Program-made: the position numbers and the translations under genes
Shown: positions 60,662-64,000 of the stretch, piece by piece
Layout of the letters: every line of letters begins with the position of its first letter
How positions within the stretch are numbered: the stretch's first letter is position 1
Notes under the pieces: generated by a model
Database searches by the model: none
What the model saw: only the letters and a program-made list of their open reading frames with translations
What the model was told of the DNA's origin: nothing
NCBI RefSeq assembly: GCF_013283645.1
Contig: NZ_JABEKV010000004.1
Span: forward strand, 372,001-436,000
Direction of reading: 5' to 3'
Length of the DNA stretch: 64,000 nucleotides
DNA from: Sinorhizobium psoraleae
GTDB taxonomy: Bacteria > Pseudomonadota > Alphaproteobacteria > Rhizobiales > Rhizobiaceae

Positions 60662-62361
60662 TCGGCGGCGGCCGCCTTGCGATCAGCCGCTTCGAAAGCG
60701 TCCAGCGCATCCTCGAGATCCTCGAAGATCATCCCGGCGCCGATCTTCGCGATCACGCCGGCCCGCTCGAGGATTTCGCGGGCCTCGAAATGCAGCTCGG
60801 CGATCGCAAGCGCGATGCCGCGTTTTGCGAGATCGTCATGAACCTCCTCTAGCATCGCGGCCGCCGAGATGTCGATCTGGGCGATCGCGCTCGCATCCAT
60901 CACGAACCACCGGGTATCGGCCGGCAGCTCGTTAGTGACGGTGCGCAGGCGTGCCCGAACGTAATCGGTGTTGAAGAAAAGGAGACTGCCCTGGACCATG
61001 TAGACAGTGAAGCCGGGCACCGGGCTGGCGGCGGGAACGCGATGCAGTTTGTAGAAGCCGTCACGGCCGGAAAGGCGGCCGAGCAAGGCGTCACGCGGAA
61101 ACATTGTCTTGCGCAAAATGTAGACCAGCGTCGCGGCGATGGCCGTAACCACGCCCTCCAGGACGCCGAAACTGATTGGGCCGAACAATGCGATCAGCGC
61201 GAAGACGAACTCCATGCGGCTGATGCGCCAGATCGCCCTCAGGGCGGAAAGATCGATCAGGCTGAGGGCGGTCGCCGCCAGCACCGCGCCGAGCGTGGGG
61301 ATCGGCAGGATGCGCAGGATGTTACCGAAGAACAGGAGGACCGCCATCAGCGCCGCCGCTGCAATGATGCTCGCGATCTGCGACCGGCCTCCGACGGTGA
61401 AATTCACCGCGGTGCGTGAGTCCGAGGCGGTGACCGGAAAGGCGCCGAAGAGGCCGGCGGCGATGTTCGCCGCTGCGAAGCCTTCGAGCTCACGGTTCGG
61501 ATCGACCACGTAGCCGCCCCTGGTTCCGAAGCTGCGGGCGGCGATGATGCCGGAGCCGAAGCTCACCAGAAAGATGGCCCCGGCGCCAAGCAGGAGCGAC
61601 TGGAGGTGGAGGCCCGCGATCGACGGCAGCGTCAAGGACGGCAACCCGCGGGGAATTTCGCCGACGACCGCGATGCCCTGTCCTTCGAAATCGAACAGGG
61701 CCGACAGCAGCACCGAGAGCACGACGACCAGGACTGGCCCGGGAATGCGCGAATGCACGATGCGCGCCGCCTGCAGGAGCGCGAACGACACGGTCGCCAG
61801 TATGAGGGACGGCCAGTGGATCGATCCGGCCTTGCCGACAAGTTCGAGGATAGGAGTGATCAGGCCCTCGGCCTCGATATCGATGCCGGTGATGCGATCG
61901 ATCTGGCCGATCAGGATCGAAAGCGAGATGCCGGCGAAAAAGCCGATCAGGATCGGGCGCGACAGGAAGGTCGCGAGCACACCGAGCCGCACCGCGCGCG
62001 CGATAAGGCACAGGGCGCCGACGGCGAGCGCCAGCAATGCCGCCACGGCGACCCGGTCCTCAGCCACCCCCGGCACGGCATAGACGGTGGTGAGGACCGC
62101 TGCCAGCACCGTCATGGTCGGGGCGTCCGGCCCAACGATCAGCCGCCGCGAAGGGCCGAAGAGCGCATAGGCGATGAGCGGCGTGATGCTGGCGTAGAGG
62201 CCGGCTTCCGGCGGAAGACCGGCGATCGCCGGATAGGCGATGGCGCTCGGCAAACCCACGGCAGCGATCGCCAGGCCTGCGGAGATGTCGCCGCTCAGCC
62301 AACTCGCCTTGTAGCCGCGAAGATTCGCAAGCAGCGGCAGCCGAGGGGGAGTGAACCGCAA
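60646..62361 (-). CDS. SulP-family anion permease with STAS domain
   Basis: 571 residues. About 10-12 membrane helices with the SulP motif AIAYPAIAGLPPEAGLY and GSFVSFGSGIIAARSF-like segment. C-terminal STAS domain about 440-560 (VMDASAIAQIDISAAAMLEEVHDDL). A TTG start at 62361 after GGAGG is chosen, because the ATG at 62487 would overlap the HlyD gene by over 100 bp. The substrate (sulfate, bicarbonate or another anion) is not resolved. Confidence 0.87.
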   Translation of the reverse strand: MRFTPPRLPLLANLRGYKASWLSGDISAGLAIAAVGLPSAIAYPAIAGLPPEAGLYASITPLIAYALFGPSRRLIVGPDAPTMTVLAAVLTTVYAVPGVAEDRVAVAALLALAVGALCLIARAVRLGVLATFLSRPILIGFFAGISLSILIGQIDRITGIDIEAEGLITPILELVGKAGSIHWPSLILATVSFALLQAARIVHSRIPGPVLVVVLSVLLSALFDFEGQGIAVVGEIPRGLPSLTLPSIAGLHLQSLLLGAGAIFLVSFGSGIIAARSFGTRGGYVVDPNRELEGFAAANIAAGLFGAFPVTASDSRTAVNFTVGGRSQIASIIAAAALMAVLLFFGNILRILPIPTLGAVLAATALSLIDLSALRAIWRISRMEFVFALIALFGPISFGVLEGVVTAIAATLVYILRKTMFPRDALLGRLSGRDGFYKLHRVPAASPVPGFTVYMVQGSLLFFNTDYVRARLRTVTNELPADTRWFVMDASAIAQIDISAAAMLEEVHDDLAKRGIALAIAELHFEAREILERAGVIAKIGAGMIFEDLEDALDAFEAADRKAAAAERKSV

Positions 62362-62378
62362 TGCCGGTCGCCTCCGTA

Positions 62379-63611
62379 TCAATGGCCGCTGAGGACAAGG
62401 GTCTGGACGGGAAGCAGCAGCGCCTGGAGTCTCAGGATCGCCGCATGCACCAGCCCGACCGCATCGACCATATGCAGGTACAGCCACCGCAGCGTGCCGA
62501 TGTTCCCCGACTCCAGCTCGTCGTGATTGCTGGTATAGGCATTGGCGATGCAGCTGCTTCCCGGCGGGATGCCAGCAAGCTGGCCCGCATACAGCGGCTC
62601 CAGATAGGTCGTCAGAGTGCCGGGGCGTGCCAATTGCTGGGCGTCGACGAGCAGATCCGTCGGCCGATACTGGCCGGCGGCGATGACGTCCTGGACTTGC
62701 GTGACCACCATCGGGATGATGGTGAAGGGCTTGCCGATGCAGGTCGCCTCGGCGATCATCCCGGCCTTCATCACCTGCGCCTCTATCTGGCCGAAGCCGG
62801 CGACAAGTGCCACGCGCCCGGCCTGTTCGGGCACGAGGACGCCCGCGGTGCGGATCATCGGATTGACGATGTCGCCGGGCCGAAGGGTAAATTGCTGCAC
62901 GGTGCCGGCGACGCCGGCGCGCACCGTCGTCTTGTCCAAGTCCACCTGAGCCTGGGCGAGTGCCGCCTCGGCGCTTGCCTTCTGCGCCGGCAGGAGCGAG
63001 GAGATCTTCGTCTCCAGGGTCTGCTTGTTCGAAACGGCGGCGGCGAGTGCGCCCTTGCGGCCGTCGGCGGCGACCTGCAGCCGCTCGATTTCCCGCCTCG
63101 AGACAATGTTGGCGTTGCGCTGGTTCAATTCGACCTGCGTCTGAAGTTCGTTCAACGCTTGGAGGTAGGCGCCCTGCGCTTGTGCGATCAGGCCGTCGGC
63201 GGAGGCAAGCTCGCTCTGCGCCACGGTCGTCTGCGCCTCAATTTCCGCGACGCGCCGGCGTGCGGTTTCAAGCGCCGCCCGCTGCTGCGCATCGTCAAGG
63301 CGGAAAAGCGGTGTGCCGGCCGCGACCTTCTCATTGAGGCCGACATAGACCTCGGCCACCCGCCCGTTCGACTCGGGCAGGATGGTGACCGTGCGGAAGA
63401 CGGCGGTGACATTGGTGGTCGAAGGGTGGAAATAGAAGATCATCGTGATCAGCGACACTGTGAGAATCACGCAAGCGGTGATGCCGTAGCGCAACTCGAA
63501 CCACATCGAATAGAGATTGATCTCGCGGCCGATGCGCTTGCCCTGGACATAGCGGCGGACGAGATAGTCGGGAAAGATGGTGAGCAGCGAGCAGATCAGG
63601 AATTCCAGCAT
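62379..63611 (-). CDS. HlyD/EmrA-type membrane fusion protein
   Basis: 410 residues. N-terminal membrane segment (about 45-62), lipoyl-like halves around VTILPESNGRVAEVYVGLNEKV and TTVRAGVAGTVQQF, and a coiled coil of about 100 residues between. It lies 17 bp before the SulP gene and 3 bp after a small membrane protein gene. No outer-membrane or pump partner is nearby, so a role with SulP is possible. Confidence 0.85.
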   Translation of the reverse strand: MLEFLICSLLTIFPDYLVRRYVQGKRIGREINLYSMWFELRYGITACVILTVSLITMIFYFHPSTTNVTAVFRTVTILPESNGRVAEVYVGLNEKVAAGTPLFRLDDAQQRAALETARRRVAEIEAQTTVAQSELASADGLIAQAQGAYLQALNELQTQVELNQRNANIVSRREIERLQVAADGRKGALAAAVSNKQTLETKISSLLPAQKASAEAALAQAQVDLDKTTVRAGVAGTVQQFTLRPGDIVNPMIRTAGVLVPEQAGRVALVAGFGQIEAQVMKAGMIAEATCIGKPFTIIPMVVTQVQDVIAAGQYRPTDLLVDAQQLARPGTLTTYLEPLYAGQLAGIPPGSSCIANAYTSNHDELESGNIGTLRWLYLHMVDAVGLVHAAILRLQALLLPVQTLVLSGH

Positions 63612-63614
63612 GGC

Positions 63615-64000
63615 TCACCCCCTGTGCTCGATCTTGTCGTCGCCCGGCGCCGGCACGACTTCGAGCGGCACCCATTGCGGCCCGCCTGCCGGCGGCTGCT
63701 CCGGTGGGGGCGCTTTCCGTTGAGCTTCTGACCTCATCGCCGCCAGTCCGCTCTGCGCGGCCTCGCGCTCGTCGGCCCTCTCGTCGCGGCGAGCAATCCT
63801 GGCGAGCGAGCGGGCGATCGACTTCACAGGGGAGGCAAAGTCCGGAAACTCGACCATGGCGAGCAGCAGCGCGGCGATCCAGAACAGATGATTGTGGGTG
63901 AAGAGCGCGATCAAACACAGCACGCCGATGATCTGCAACTGCCCCTTGCTTGCGCCATGCGCCATGTGTTCGGGCAGCGCGTGCAGCCTGAGATAGAGGA
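63615..64000 (-). CDS. Small membrane protein upstream of HlyD, 5' end outside window
   Basis: The frame is open through the right edge (LYLRLHALPEHMAHGASKGQ...), so the ATG at 63965 is probably not the true start. Two hydrophobic segments (LQIIGVLCLIALF and HLFWIAALLLAMV), then a charged, Pro-rich tail. Such proteins commonly precede an HlyD gene of the YiaV type. Function unknown. Confidence 0.65.
   Translation of the reverse strand, partial: LYLRLHALPEHMAHGASKGQLQIIGVLCLIALFTHNHLFWIAALLLAMVEFPDFASPVKSIARSLARIARRDERADEREAAQSGLAAMRSEAQRKAPPPEQPPAGGPQWVPLEVVPAPGDDKIEHRG

Overview
The window is GC-rich alphaproteobacterial chromosome. It reads as Ensifer/Sinorhizobium or a close Rhizobiaceae relative. 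Evidence: an aerobic-type cobalamin pathway (cobNO, cobW, cobQ, cobABCDE), a choXWV choline transporter, an acpXL-to-lpxXL very-long-chain fatty acid cluster, an fnrN-hemN pair, a ccoNOQP (fixNOQP) operon, and RIME-type palindromic repeats. No rRNA, tRNA, CRISPR array, insertion sequence or prophage was seen. Species identity is inferred.

Layout. 1-6.7 kb: homocysteine methyltransferase (runs off the left edge), LysR regulator with divergent tautomerase, choXWV, and an unannotated 47-codon gene with its own terminator. 7-14 kb: cobQ, a class III cyclase, then an RpiR-regulated transporter plus racemase-like gene whose promoter carries a repeated TGAAA-N6-TTTCA operator. 13.8-21.3 kb: cobalamin riboswitch, cobP-cobW-cobN-cobO and a half-size EamA transporter. 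21.4-24.1 kb: a small lipid-modification operon with a degenerate PAP2 fragment, and a TSUP permease. 24.5-29.2 kb: cobE-cobA-cobB-cobC-cobD. 29.3-32.4 kb: GDPD, fnrN and hemN. 32.5-38.1 kb: acpXL-fabZXL-fabF2XL-fabF1XL-adh2XL-lpxXL. 38.1-46.8 kb: a cyclase/ATPase regulator overlapping a secreted c-type heme protein, a PAS protein, a SARP-like regulator and an acetyltransferase. 46.8-51 kb: hemerythrin-like gene divergent from ccoNOQP around an FNR/FixK box. 51-54 kb: duplicated small lipoproteins, a DASS permease and a deacetylase remnant. 54-58 kb: second cobalamin riboswitch, a DUF1636 gene and a btuDFC-like ABC transporter. 58-64 kb: hydrolase, Lrp regulator, DUF924, GFA and HTH genes, then a SulP-HlyD-membrane protein operon cut by the right edge.

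Logic. Much of the window serves corrinoid supply and use. Two riboswitches control cobalt insertion, adenosylation and loop assembly (cobPWNO) and corrinoid-type uptake (DUF1636-btuDFC). Choline uptake and homocysteine methylation connect betaine to methionine. FnrN-type sites in front of hemN and ccoN tie heme synthesis and the high-affinity oxidase to low oxygen.

Most unusual signal: two families of palindromic repeats sit inside protein-coding genes and are read through in frame. One family adds about 58 and 94 residues to CobN. It forms inverted pairs and has no stop codon in any of its six frames. The other is RIME-like. It supplies the C-terminal third of CcoQ, an N-terminal extension of the BtuD-like ATPase and the stop region of a SulP permease, and it also lies between genes of the acpXL cluster.
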